From Paenibacillus camelliae (GTDB lineage Bacteria; Bacillota; Bacilli; Paenibacillales; Paenibacillaceae), in assembly GCF_023715345.1 (NCBI RefSeq), contig NZ_JAMBNY010000011.1, positions 62,001 through 126,000 of the forward strand: a DNA stretch of 64,000 nt, in the 5' to 3' direction. Position numbers and translations under genes: made by a program. This document shows, piece by piece, positions 35,774 to 44,009 of this stretch. Under the pieces are notes generated by a model. The model ran no database searches, had not been told where the DNA came from, and saw nothing but the letters and a program-made list of their open reading frames with translations. Numbering within the stretch: the stretch's first letter is position 1; every line of letters starts with the position of its first letter.

Positions 35774-36157
35774 TTATGTCTCAACCGTAGATTCAGAGAC
35801 CGGAACGTAGTTAACGACTTTAAGGACAATCGGCGAATCTGCTAGAATCGCTTCACCATCTACAGGAACTGTAATCGCCAGCGATCCAGTGCCAGCCGCC
35901 CCAGCTGTATAAACGCTGATTCCGTCCATTTGTGGAACTCCATTTATAAAAACCTGAGTGTAACTGTTATCTACCGCAAGCTCCGGCAGTGCTGTAGCGA
36001 CTGCACCTGTATCATCGAAAAAATCATCTGTGTTAATCGTTAATGTTGCGCCTGCCGCAGTATCTACGGTGGTGACGTAAAAAAACTTAGCGGAATCAGG
36101 CCCTACCGTTGTTGTGGTGTTTACAACTACCTGTAGCTTCATTATTTGTAATGCCAT
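35774..36157 (-). CDS. DUF4183-domain protein
   Basis: This 127-residue protein is rich in Thr, Val, Ala and Asp and has no Cys. Its form, beginning M-A-L-Q-I-M-K-L-Q-V and ending with I-L-A-D-S-P-I-V-L-K-V-V-N-Y, matches the small all-beta DUF4183 domain often found in proteins of spore-forming bacilli. The sister gene 120 bases upstream shares the I-L-A-x-[ST]-P-I-x-[IL] motif near its end. The start follows AAGGAGGG by eight bases. A surface or spore-coat role is suspected but unproven. Confidence 0.75.
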   Translation of the reverse strand: MALQIMKLQVVVNTTTTVGPDSAKFFYVTTVDTAAGATLTINTDDFFDDTGAVATALPELAVDNSYTQVFINGVPQMDGISVYTAGAAGTGSLAITVPVDGEAILADSPIVLKVVNYVPVSESTVET

Positions 36158-36276
36158 AATTAGCCCTCCTTCCTTATCGATTTCCCTTCACTTCATAGAG
36201 TTTGAGAAAGGTTAATTACATATTATTCATAAAAATCTACGTTGTTCGGGTAGACTTATCCTCAAATTCTATCAAG

Positions 36277-36693
36277 TTATACAATATACGCTTTAATTTT
36301 GATCGATTCTATAATGATAGGTGTTCCTGCCAATATCGTTGTTCCAGTTCGTTTGATGTAAAGTGCATCCTTACTTACGTCGAAAAGGCCTCCAGCCTGA
36401 ATAACTCCATTAATAAACAAATTATAATATCCTTTTTTCCCAACGCTCTGAAAACGTTCAATCGTCTTACCACTGTCGTCTGTAAATTGGCCTGCAGGTA
36501 ACCTCCATTCTTCGGATAACGTAACATCTATGGAAGGAATAAAGAAGTATCGTTGGATCATGGGACGAAACCGAATTTTTGAGGATTTCCTCTTGCTTCG
36601 TCTATGTCTCCTTTTGCAACGAGGAGGGGATTTTTTGTCTACAAAGCCTGTTAATTTGAAGCAGTATTTTTTCTTGCATTTTTTTCTTTGCAT
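36277..36693 (-). CDS. DUF4183-domain protein with basic, Cys-containing N-terminus
   Basis: This 138-residue protein joins an extremely basic N-terminal arm (about 45 residues with over 20 Lys/Arg and three Cys) to a C-terminal DUF4183-type beta domain (about 50-138, ending T-I-L-A-G-T-P-I-I-I-E-S-I-K). Start 36693 is chosen because GGGGGTG lies six bases away; ATG 36699 and longer extensions are less well spaced. The basic arm would bind nucleic acid or an acidic coat layer. It sits upstream of the other DUF4183 gene on the same strand, so they may be cotranscribed. Confidence 0.65.
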   Translation of the reverse strand: MQRKKCKKKYCFKLTGFVDKKSPPRCKRRHRRSKRKSSKIRFRPMIQRYFFIPSIDVTLSEEWRLPAGQFTDDSGKTIERFQSVGKKGYYNLFINGVIQAGGLFDVSKDALYIKRTGTTILAGTPIIIESIKIKAYIV

Positions 36694-36810
36694 CTTCATC
36701 ACCCCCAGCCTCAGACTATAGTATTTATATGCCTTAATGAAGAACGGGGGTTGAAGCAACGGCCTATGGTGTCACTCTGCCAAGTGCTTTTTAATGGCTG
36801 CTGTGCATAT

Positions 36811-36856
36811 GAAAAAGCCCCAGCAAGCAGGTTTCAAAACCTGCAAGGCTGAGGCT
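36811..36856 (-). terminator. Terminator after the DsbA-like gene
   Basis: AGCC-x-CAGC-aa-GCAGGTTT and AAACCTGC-aa-GGCTG-x-GGCT make a long hairpin with a short loop. On the minus strand it is followed by TTTTTC, 55 bases past the stop. Confidence 0.8.
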
Positions 36857-36912
36857 GTAATGCGTATATCCTTTATTTATTCAATGCTTTAGTCTTACAG
36901 TGGTTTCTAGCC

Positions 36913-37560
36913 TTATTGCTCGGCCTTTTCTTCTTCCCACACCGTATCCAAAACCTGGCTAAAATATGGAACCGGCTGTGCGCCAGAAACAGCATACTTG
37001 TCGTTAAACACAAAGAAAGGCACACCTTGCACACCAATCTGTCGTGATTCGGCGATATCCTTACTCACCTTCTCGGCATACTCTTTCCCTGCTATGATGC
37101 CGCGAACTTTCTCTCCAGCAAGTCCTACCTCTTCAGCCAAGCGGACAATAGCTTCTGGATCACTTAAAACCTCACCCTCTGCAAAATGAGCAGCGTATAA
37201 ACGATCAAAAAACTCATTACCTTTTCCCTGCTCTTTTGCATATTGGAATACGTGATGTGCGTCAGCCGTGCTAGCAAACTTTGCGATATCGTAATTAATG
37301 TCAACGCCTGATGCTTTGGCCATATCCGTAACCTGCTGTAGCATCGCCTTCGTTTGTTCAACAGGAATGCCTTTAAGGTTAGAAAATGATTCGTAATACG
37401 CCTCACCTGGAACGTACTCGGCATCTGGTGATAGCAAAAAGCTTTTATATTCGATTTCAACGTTTTCGGCATGTTCAAAGCTCTCTAAAGCCTTTGCTAA
37501 ATGTGCTTCTCCAATGTAACAGAACGGACATACAAAATCAGACCATATCGTAATTTTCAT
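36913..37560 (-). CDS. DsbA-family (FrnE-like) thiol oxidoreductase
   Basis: This 215-residue protein has a thioredoxin fold with the C-P-F-C active site at Cys11-Cys14 (W-S-D-F-V-C-P-F-C-Y-I-G), the long helical insertion of the FrnE/2-hydroxychromene-2-carboxylate-isomerase-like group, and the cis-Pro in I-G-V-Q-G-V-P-F-F. There is no signal peptide, so it is cytoplasmic. ATG 37560 overlaps the stop of the preceding 65-residue peptide gene by four bases (ATGA), with a weak AGAGGAAA upstream, so translation is coupled. The peptide's two Cys residues are a possible substrate. Confidence 0.88.
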   Translation of the reverse strand: MKITIWSDFVCPFCYIGEAHLAKALESFEHAENVEIEYKSFLLSPDAEYVPGEAYYESFSNLKGIPVEQTKAMLQQVTDMAKASGVDINYDIAKFASTADAHHVFQYAKEQGKGNEFFDRLYAAHFAEGEVLSDPEAIVRLAEEVGLAGEKVRGIIAGKEYAEKVSKDIAESRQIGVQGVPFFVFNDKYAVSGAQPVPYFSQVLDTVWEEEKAEQ

Positions 37561-37754
37561 TCTTTTTCCTCTTTCCCTTGGGTGATTGGTCCACATATTC
37601 CAGTATTAATATCACAGACGAAGCCTGCAGCTCCATCTATATTTTTTAATACTTGAATACGGTTTAGATCTTTAGCTTTTATAGTAGAACCGTTGTCTTT
37701 AGAAACAGTATCTTTAGATGGTTTTATGACATCATTTTGCTTTTCATCCGCCAT
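37557..37754 (-). CDS. Two-cysteine small peptide coupled to the DsbA-like gene
   Basis: This 65-residue hydrophilic protein starts M-A-D-E-K-Q-N-D-V-I-K-P, has a Lys/Asp-rich first half, then G-F-V-C-D-I-N-T-G-I-C-G-P-I-T and a Glu/Lys tail. The start at 37754 is set by GGGGAGGT six bases upstream. There is no signal peptide. Its stop overlaps the DsbA-like start. The leader-like first half and compact C-x6-C core recall ribosomal peptide precursors, but no known modifying enzyme other than the thiol oxidoreductase is adjacent. I recognise no family. Confidence 0.65.
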   Translation of the reverse strand: MADEKQNDVIKPSKDTVSKDNGSTIKAKDLNRIQVLKNIDGAAGFVCDINTGICGPITQGKEEKE

Positions 37755-37816
37755 CGTTATACCTCCCCTGTATACATAAACTGCTATGATCAAGTTACTA
37801 ACCTTTTTTTATAATC

Positions 37817-37852
37817 TGTAACAATTATAGTTACAATTAAAACCCCTGTCAA
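37817..37852 (-). promoter_or_regulatory. Perfect sigma-A promoter with operator over the -10
   Basis: On the minus strand, TTGACA (37847-37852) and TATAAT (37824-37829) are exactly 17 bases apart, a full consensus match. The palindrome TGTAAC-N7-GTTACA (37817-37835) encloses the -10. It drives the peptide/DsbA operon and should be tightly repressed. The repressor is unknown; a TetR gene lies 2.3 kb away but has its own likely targets. Confidence 0.8.
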
Positions 37853-37987
37853 ATCCAATCCATTCTATTAAACTCCCAATAAAATGATCCACTAACTACC
37901 ATATGTACCTGTCCGATTCACAAACGATGAATATATTAATAGCATCAAGAATAAACGTGAGGTGATTGTATTGGAGGTGATCACACC

Positions 37988-39040
37988 TTGTTAATCGGAG
38001 TATGTGTTTCTAATGAGAAACGAAAGTTCAGAGCCTATGTCAAAGAACGGCTCAAATTATATTCGGGGAATGCTGAGCTGATTGCATTTCGAATGAAGGA
38101 CCTAGACTTGAAGCGTAAGAGAGTAAAAGGAGAATACTTGAAGAAGAAAGGTAAAAAAATTCATCGTGTGAAGGGAGTCTATCCACTCCCTGCTGCTATT
38201 TATGTACAAACATATGTCCATCCACGTATGCTAAAAAAACTGGAGAAGGCCATAGGCCGAAAGGTCTTCAACAACTTCATATGTGACAAATGGCAATGCT
38301 CGAAGCTTCTCTTCGCCGATACAGAGCTACAAGCTTATCTTCCATACACACGAAAATTGAAGGATTTAACCAGCGTGCAAAAAGCACTAGATCGCTATCG
38401 AGATGTTATTCTAAAACCTATTAATGCAGTGTACGCCTACGGTGGCAAAGGGATTATTCGTGTACGGCTGGAGGAGGATAATGAGATCGAGGCCTATTAT
38501 TGGAGTTCGAAAGGAATGAACAAGAAAATTTTCACTTCTTATAACAGCTTGTGGAAGTTTTTATTGGATAAGCGATCTGATGATGACTATATCGTTCAAC
38601 AGTTTATTCCCACGATGAAAGTTGAAGATAACGCAACCGATATCCGGTTGCATATGAATAGAGACGGTTCTGGACAATGGGTAGTGTCTGATATTCTGCT
38701 ACGCGTCGCCACGAATGAAAGTCATCTTAGTCATCAGCTTAACATGACTCTTGAAATTGATTATCTGGATAATAAGTTTCCTCAGCATCAAGGTGAAACA
38801 GATGAGTCATATATGAAAGAATCCATTATAAAGGTTGGGCTAATGATTTGCCGTGCATTCGATCATGCAGGGTATCATATGGGAGATTTGGGCATCGACA
38901 TCGGCGTCGATGAGCACGGTCATCCTTGGGTATTTGAAGTCAATACCCTCCCAAATCCATATCCCTCTTATAATTATGCAGCATTCACATATCCTATTGA
39001 ATATGCGCTTTATCTTGCGGCCAAGAAGAAGAAGACATGA
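37988..39040 (+). CDS. YheC/YheD-like ATP-grasp protein
   Basis: This 350-residue protein has the ATP-grasp fold typical of YheC/YheD, which are associated with the endospore coat in Bacillus. Visible parts are V-I-L-K-P-I-N-A-V-Y-A-Y-G-G-K-G-I near residue 139, then D-I-R-L-H-M-N-R-D-G and D-L-G-I-D-I-G-V-D, and V-F-E-V-N-T-L-P-N-P with the metal-binding Glu and Asn. Reaction and substrate are unknown. The start is TTG 37988, seven bases after GGAGGTGA. It fits with the neighbouring DUF4183 genes as a sporulation region. Confidence 0.85.
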   Translation: MLIGVCVSNEKRKFRAYVKERLKLYSGNAELIAFRMKDLDLKRKRVKGEYLKKKGKKIHRVKGVYPLPAAIYVQTYVHPRMLKKLEKAIGRKVFNNFICDKWQCSKLLFADTELQAYLPYTRKLKDLTSVQKALDRYRDVILKPINAVYAYGGKGIIRVRLEEDNEIEAYYWSSKGMNKKIFTSYNSLWKFLLDKRSDDDYIVQQFIPTMKVEDNATDIRLHMNRDGSGQWVVSDILLRVATNESHLSHQLNMTLEIDYLDNKFPQHQGETDESYMKESIIKVGLMICRAFDHAGYHMGDLGIDIGVDEHGHPWVFEVNTLPNPYPSYNYAAFTYPIEYALYLAAKKKKT

Positions 39041-39059
39041 CGTCTCTTCTTCTTTTTTA
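39023..39059 (+). terminator. Terminator overlapping the end of the YheC/D-like gene
   Basis: AAGAAGAAGAAGAC pairs with GTCTCTTCTTCTT around ATGAC, followed by T residues. The 5' arm lies inside the last codons and the stop. Confidence 0.7.
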
Positions 39060-39097
39060 GTCTCTTCCTCTATTCTGCATCTTACTTACTACCCATT

Positions 39098-40030
39098 TTA
39101 TTCTCGAATTTGTATCACTAGCTTCCCTCTCGTATGCTTTGTTTCAATTCGCGTATGAGCCATTCGCAGAGCTTCTTCAGCTAGTGGATATGCTTCATTA
39201 ATATAGGATTTTAGGCTTTGCTCTTGCAGCCACCCTTCGATCTGCTCCAGCTCTTCTCGCTTCGGATTCACGACGACAAATTTACCTTCTACTCCATAGG
39301 CTTTGACTATATCTTCAATAGATGGTGTTACAATCGATACGATTCTGCCGCCTTGCTTCAGCACGTTGCTGTTTTTCTGTTGATCTATTCCCATAATAAA
39401 ATCAAAAACGATATCCACGTCACGAGCTGCTTCTGAAAAATCAACAGACGTGTAATCAATAACCTCGTCCGCACCTAAGCTGCGAACAAATTCATGATTA
39501 CTTGCCCTTGCTGTTGTCATCACATAAGCTCCTGCGCGCTTGGCCATTTGAATTGCAACATGGCCTACCCCACCTGCTCCGCCATGGATCAGCACTCGCT
39601 GACCTTCCTTTAGCTCACCATAATGGAATAATGAGTGCCAGGCTGTCAGCGCGACTGCGGGTAATGCCCCCGCTTCCTGAAAAGTGATCGTAGAGGAAAG
39701 CTTGGCTAATTGATCCTCCTCAGCAACTGCATATTCCGCATAAGTCCCCGTACTCCCTAAGCCGAATACTCGATCTCCTTGCTTAAATTGCGTTACCGCA
39801 GTACCGACCTCCTTCACAACGCCTGCAAGATCTAGTCCTAGAATATGAGGAAAGCTATGCACTGGAAATACCTCCTGCATAACACCTGCCCGAATATTGC
39901 AGTCAACCGGATTGACGGACGTTGCATACAGTTCAACAAGCACCTGATTGTCGTTATAGCTTGGCACAGCCACTTGCTCACCTCTCAGCACATCTGGATT
40001 TCCGTATTCTTGTATCGTTATCGCTCTCAT
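39098..40030 (-). CDS. Zinc-independent quinone oxidoreductase (MDR family)
   Basis: This 310-residue NADPH-dependent reductase has the medium-chain dehydrogenase fold: G-L-D-L-A-G-V-V-K-E-V-G near residue 64, dinucleotide motif H-G-G-A-G-G-V-G-H-V-A near residue 148, and D-E-V-I-D-Y near residue 189. The zinc-ligand residues of alcohol dehydrogenases are absent, so it should be a quinone or enone reductase. AAGGAGG lies eight bases before the ATG. It is divergent from a TetR gene, which probably represses it in response to an electrophile. Confidence 0.9.
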   Translation of the reverse strand: MRAITIQEYGNPDVLRGEQVAVPSYNDNQVLVELYATSVNPVDCNIRAGVMQEVFPVHSFPHILGLDLAGVVKEVGTAVTQFKQGDRVFGLGSTGTYAEYAVAEEDQLAKLSSTITFQEAGALPAVALTAWHSLFHYGELKEGQRVLIHGGAGGVGHVAIQMAKRAGAYVMTTARASNHEFVRSLGADEVIDYTSVDFSEAARDVDIVFDFIMGIDQQKNSNVLKQGGRIVSIVTPSIEDIVKAYGVEGKFVVVNPKREELEQIEGWLQEQSLKSYINEAYPLAEEALRMAHTRIETKHTRGKLVIQIRE

Positions 40031-40058
40031 TTGGATAGCCTCCTTAATTTATGATCAT

Positions 40059-40076
40059 TTGTTGAATAATCAACAA
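40059..40076. promoter_or_regulatory. Palindromic operator 1, MDR/TetR gap
   Basis: TTGTTGA-ATAA-TCAACAA is a perfect 7-base inverted repeat, 28 bases upstream of the reductase ATG. Its core TGTTGAATAATCAACA matches the second site at 14 of 16 positions. Confidence 0.65.
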
Positions 40077-40141
40077 CTGTCTATTACAATGAAATTGTAT
40101 GGATTAATTTGGAAGAGAGCAATCGTTAATACTGCTCGAAA

Positions 40142-40157
40142 TGTTCATTAATCAACA
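40142..40157. promoter_or_regulatory. Palindromic operator 2, MDR/TetR gap
   Basis: TGTTCATTAATCAACA is near-palindromic and nearly identical to operator 1. It is 41 bases upstream of the TetR ATG, where it would allow autoregulation. Confidence 0.6.
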
Positions 40158-40198
40158 CATTCTACATAAATGTTCATCTAAATAGGGAGGCCGTAACG

Positions 40199-40759
40199 AT
40201 GACAGTGGATCGTCGAGTATTAAAGTCACAGGAAGCGATAAAAAAAGCCTTCTTCGAGCTCATGGCTGAAAAAGACTTCAAGGATATTACCGTTCATCTC
40301 ATATCGGAAAGGGCTAACCTCAATCGGGGTACATTCTATCTACATTACTTAGATAAGTTTGACCTGTTAGACAAGTGTATTGAGGAGCAATTCGCCGAGT
40401 TAATGCGAGTTTGTGCTGCGAAGGAGCATGATCAGACACATTACCCTACATTCGATTCCATACTAACGACTACGCAATATTTTGAGGAGCATTTCATGTT
40501 CTATTCTTGCATGTTGAACAACAAAGGCATGCCTTCCTTTCGCGATCGAATGCTTGATCTCATGGTGAAGGGCATACATGAGCAGATCAATATGAGTGAT
40601 ATCAATAAAGGGATGAACAAGGATATTCTCGTCCAATTCATGGCATCAGCCATTGTAGGCATCATCGAATGGTGGATAGTGAACCACATGCCGGTCCCCG
40701 CACAGCAATTGGCTAAAGAGCTATGGACGCTGCTGGAAAGAAATCAGATTAATCAGTAG
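40199..40759 (+). CDS. TetR/AcrR-family transcriptional regulator
   Basis: This 186-residue protein has the N-terminal TetR helix-turn-helix (K-S-Q-E-A-I-K-K-A-F-F-E-L-M, then I-S-E-R-A-N-L-N-R-G-T-F-Y-L-H-Y-L-D-K-F-D-L-L) and an all-helical C-terminal ligand and dimerisation domain of the TetR_C/YsiA-like type. GGGAGG lies eight bases before the ATG. It is divergent from the quinone-oxidoreductase gene and two matching palindromes lie between them, so it should control that gene and itself. Its ligand is unknown. Confidence 0.9.
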   Translation: MTVDRRVLKSQEAIKKAFFELMAEKDFKDITVHLISERANLNRGTFYLHYLDKFDLLDKCIEEQFAELMRVCAAKEHDQTHYPTFDSILTTTQYFEEHFMFYSCMLNNKGMPSFRDRMLDLMVKGIHEQINMSDINKGMNKDILVQFMASAIVGIIEWWIVNHMPVPAQQLAKELWTLLERNQINQ

Positions 40760-40830
40760 CCGATCGTAATGACTTCATAGTCTTATTTAAGGCTTATATC
40801 GAAGCCAAGCATCTATCTAACATCCAACCA

Positions 40831-40962
40831 TTATCCTAGGTTAAACAAACCCTTAACAAAGCCAACGATGGTGTTGCCTGCCAAAAACTTAAGTGCCATG
40901 ACCGAGATTACGACGATTACGCCTACGATGATTCCATAGGTTTCTTTTTTGGATTTTGACAT
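40831..40962 (-). CDS. Small single-pass membrane protein, 43 residues
   Basis: The peptide has a basic N-terminus (M-S-K-S-K-K-E-T), one strongly hydrophobic helix (about 9-27) and a short amphipathic tail ending V-K-G-L-F-N-L-G. AAAGGAG lies 14 bases before the ATG, too far for a strong site, so the start is uncertain. It reads toward the TetR gene. I recognise no family; small amphipathic membrane peptides can be toxins, regulators or stress proteins. Confidence 0.45.
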   Translation of the reverse strand: MSKSKKETYGIIVGVIVVISVMALKFLAGNTIVGFVKGLFNLG

Positions 40963-41145
40963 AGTTACTATATACACTCCTTTAATACGTGTTCTTACTA
41001 TTACATTAACAAAGGAGTAGTTTGGATTTTTGATATCGTTTGCTATGTTTTCATTTGAGGTAAATGCCATGCATTGCCACACTTATGGAAGTTACACTAT
41101 AATTTACCTAGTTAAAGCAAGTACGGTACGGAAGGAGGCGGGCTC

Positions 41146-42288
41146 ATGCGCTCATACTGGATTTGGCTCTTGTTCATGGTAGCAGCCTGGCTATGTGCCT
41201 GGCTAAGCTTGCCTGTCGAGGAAGCGTTGAAGCCTTGGCGACTTGTTGTTGCCGCACTATTTTTTATGCTATATTTCATCGCCCCGCTGCTGCGCAATCG
41301 TCCAGTATGGCTGACCTCCACATTAATCGGCGCTTCCATCCTGGCTACGGTCGCATTACAGCTAGAGTATACGGGTGAGCATTCTTTATATGTACTACTA
41401 ATCTATTCCTTGCTTGCGGGAAAGGCCATCTATCGCCTTCCCCCTATTCACGCAGTCATCGTGGGAATTGCATTACTTAGTAATCTTCTTGCTCCTAGCT
41501 GGTTCGGTTACCCTTCCTTTCCTCCTATGTTTGCTATTCTGCTTGCGGCCATACATGCCACCGGTCTGGCTGTATACAGCCACGCTAAGACTAATATGGA
41601 AGCGACCGATCTACGCAATGATGTGCTGCTCAGTGAATATCGCGCGATGAAACGGCGTATCGTTACCAATGAAAAAGCGGCACGTCAGGAAGAACGGACA
41701 CAGATTGCTAGAGATATACATGATTCGGTCGGGCATAAGCTGACGGCGCTGCTGATGCAGCTTGAGGTGCTGCGTATGCAAGCGGATGAACAGCTTGCCC
41801 CTCGAGTCACCGAACTTAAAGAGCTGGCTAGAGAAAGTCTTGAGGAAACAAGGAGCGCCGTGAAGTCCTTAAAGCAGCCAGAAACAGGCGGTCTTACCGC
41901 TATTCTTAACATGATTCGCAAGCTGGAAGCCGAACAGTTCATGCGGGTTCACTTTACTGTTCAGCACGGAGCCCTTTCCGCTCCACTGAGCGCCTCGCAA
42001 TCGTTCGCTGTCTACCGAGCGGTACAAGAGGCGCTTACTAATCTGATGAAGCACAGTGAGTCTAAGGAAGCTTTTATTACGTTCGAAGCACCTGGGGGCG
42101 GGATCTTTCGATTCGAGGTCGTGAATCGCCTAAAGAATAAAGTGGTTGTGCGCGAAGGCTTCGGTCTGCGTTCCATGCGGGAGCGGATCGAGGAAGCCGG
42201 AGGAACACTAGAAGTAGTCGCTTACCCAGATTCCTTCGTAATACGCGGCGTTATGCCAATCCTGAAGGAAGGTGGTGAAACGTTATGA
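41146..42288 (+). CDS. Sensor histidine kinase, NarL-type (HPK7)
   Basis: This 380-residue kinase has five or so N-terminal membrane helices (about 5-150) with almost no external loop, a linker, then HisKA_3 dimerisation with phospho-acceptor His192 in A-R-D-I-H-D-S-V-G-H. The HATPase_c domain shows N-L-M-K-H-S near residue 302 and G-F-G-L-R-S-M-R-E-R-I near residue 346. Kinases with buried sensors like this often detect membrane stress or lipid-active peptides. The next gene is its response regulator, overlapping by four bases, and an ABC exporter follows. Confidence 0.92.
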   Translation: MRSYWIWLLFMVAAWLCAWLSLPVEEALKPWRLVVAALFFMLYFIAPLLRNRPVWLTSTLIGASILATVALQLEYTGEHSLYVLLIYSLLAGKAIYRLPPIHAVIVGIALLSNLLAPSWFGYPSFPPMFAILLAAIHATGLAVYSHAKTNMEATDLRNDVLLSEYRAMKRRIVTNEKAARQEERTQIARDIHDSVGHKLTALLMQLEVLRMQADEQLAPRVTELKELARESLEETRSAVKSLKQPETGGLTAILNMIRKLEAEQFMRVHFTVQHGALSAPLSASQSFAVYRAVQEALTNLMKHSESKEAFITFEAPGGGIFRFEVVNRLKNKVVVREGFGLRSMRERIEEAGGTLEVVAYPDSFVIRGVMPILKEGGETL

Positions 42289-42917
42289 TTAAAATATTGC
42301 TCGTTGAAGACCAAGCTATGGTGAGGCAAGGCTTGAAAATGATGATCGAAACAGATGAAGGTCTGCGTGTAAGCGGTGAAGCCTCCAATGGGAAAGAGGC
42401 GGTAGCACTGTGTGAATCCCATTCCTTCGATATTATCGTGATGGATATTCGTATGCCTGAGATGGACGGACTGGAGGCAACACGCATTATTCGCTCCCGC
42501 TGGCCGAGCAGCAAAGTGCTCATTCTTACCACCTTCAACGATGATGAATATGCGCTTGAGGCACTCAAGAGCGGAGCGAGCGGCTACATGCTTAAGGACG
42601 CGGAGCCGTCAGCACTAATTCGCGCTATCCATAGCTGCTTATCGGTCGGGATGGCGCTGCAGGACGATGTTGCTGCGAAAATTATTCCACGGCTGCTCAA
42701 GGATGAGCAGGAGCACGAGGTCGACAAGTCCATCACCCCGCGTGAGCTTTCGATCCTTCGTCTAATTGGAGAGGGACGCAGTAACCGGGAAATTGCCGAT
42801 CAGCTTGGGCTATCGATCGGAACAGTGAAGAATAACGTTAGCCAGGTCATGGAAAAGCTGGAGCTCAGAGATCGAACGCAGCTAGCGATCTACGCTATCC
42901 GGCACAATCTAGTTTGA
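42285..42917 (+). CDS. NarL/FixJ-family response regulator
   Basis: This 210-residue protein has a receiver domain with Asp54 in I-V-M-D-I-R-M-P-E-M-D-G as phosphorylation site, and a LuxR-type helix-turn-helix (T-P-R-E-L-S-I-L-R-L-I-G-E-G-R-S-N-R-E-I-A) in the last 65 residues. It overlaps the kinase gene by ATGA and has its own GGTGG site. The ABC exporter just downstream is the likely target. Confidence 0.93.
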   Translation: MIKILLVEDQAMVRQGLKMMIETDEGLRVSGEASNGKEAVALCESHSFDIIVMDIRMPEMDGLEATRIIRSRWPSSKVLILTTFNDDEYALEALKSGASGYMLKDAEPSALIRAIHSCLSVGMALQDDVAAKIIPRLLKDEQEHEVDKSITPRELSILRLIGEGRSNREIADQLGLSIGTVKNNVSQVMEKLELRDRTQLAIYAIRHNLV

Positions 42918-42963
42918 TCGACCGTGACCAGAGTCATGGTTCTACATAAAAGTAATGACGGAG

Positions 42964-42986
42964 GACAGTGGGAGCACTGTCTTTTT
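42964..42986 (+). terminator. Terminator after the response regulator
   Basis: GACAGTG (42964-42970) and CACTGTC (42975-42981) pair with a GGAG loop, followed by TTTTTG. It separates regulator from exporter transcripts. Confidence 0.75.
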
Positions 42987-43061
42987 GTCTGTACACTTAA
43001 CTCATAAACATCGAACAGGATTCGAAATAAGAAGAACGCCAACAACAAGGAGGCATTAAGC

Positions 43062-43994
43062 ATGCTGGAAACGGTCGAGCTGAGTAAAAGCTTCAAGGGT
43101 AAGACGGTGGTAGACGGTGTAAGCTTGTATCTTGATCAAGGCGAATCGGTTGGCTTGCTTGGACCTAACGGAGCAGGTAAATCAACGACGATCTCTATGA
43201 TTTCGTCCTTGCTCGCCCCAACGCATGGAGATGTATTGCTGCGTGGAAAGAGCGTTATTAAGCATCCGCAGGATATACGTAGGGTGCTAGGCGTCGTGCC
43301 GCAAGAAATCGCTCTTTACGAGGAGCTTAGCGCATATGAAAATTTACAATTTTTCGGACGAATTTATAAGCTAAAAAAAACAGCACTAGAGAGCAAAATT
43401 CAGGAGGTGCTGGAGATTGTCGGCCTACGTGAACGACAGAAGGAGCTCATCAAAACCTTCTCTGGTGGCATGAAACGCCGCATCAATATCGCTGCCGCTC
43501 TGCTACACAATCCGCAAATCGTTATTATGGATGAACCAACCGTTGGGATTGATCCTCAATCACGGAATCATATTTTGGATACAGTTAGATATCTAAATCT
43601 TGAGAAAGGCACGACAGTCTTGTACACGAGCCACTACATGGAGGAGGTTGAGCAGCTATGCAAGCGCATGTATATCATGGACCATGGTAAGGTCATTGCC
43701 TCCGGTACGAAAGAAGAACTCGGACGCATCTTGTCCAGTGAAGATACGATCCTGCTGCAGCTCGATGCTTATGATGATGCTTTTATTGAAGAGATCCGCT
43801 CATTAGATCCGGTCAGACAGGTTGAGCGGACGGATCAGGGACTGAAGCTCATTATAGCTAAGCAGAGTCGAGTGCTCAGCTCTATCGTTCAGAGCGCGGA
43901 ACGTCACAGCGTACAATTGATCAACATGCATGTGCATACACCAAGTCTTGAAGATGTATTTCTTCATCTTACCGGTCGGACCTTACGCGATTAA
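43062..43994 (+). CDS. ABC transporter ATP-binding protein (drug/peptide export type)
   Basis: This 310-residue ATPase has Walker A G-P-N-G-A-G-K-S-T near residue 37, signature F-S-G-G-M-K-R-R, Walker B I-V-I-M-D-E-P, and the H-loop His in Y-T-S-H-Y-M-E-E. The C-terminal 80 residues resemble the DrrA/CcmA-type tail. It works with the two permeases downstream as an ABC-2 exporter. AAGGAGG lies nine bases before the ATG. Control by the upstream two-component system suggests export of an antimicrobial or membrane-active compound. Confidence 0.92.
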   Translation: MLETVELSKSFKGKTVVDGVSLYLDQGESVGLLGPNGAGKSTTISMISSLLAPTHGDVLLRGKSVIKHPQDIRRVLGVVPQEIALYEELSAYENLQFFGRIYKLKKTALESKIQEVLEIVGLRERQKELIKTFSGGMKRRINIAAALLHNPQIVIMDEPTVGIDPQSRNHILDTVRYLNLEKGTTVLYTSHYMEEVEQLCKRMYIMDHGKVIASGTKEELGRILSSEDTILLQLDAYDDAFIEEIRSLDPVRQVERTDQGLKLIIAKQSRVLSSIVQSAERHSVQLINMHVHTPSLEDVFLHLTGRTLRD

Positions 43995-44009
43995 AGGAGT
44001 GGGATATCG

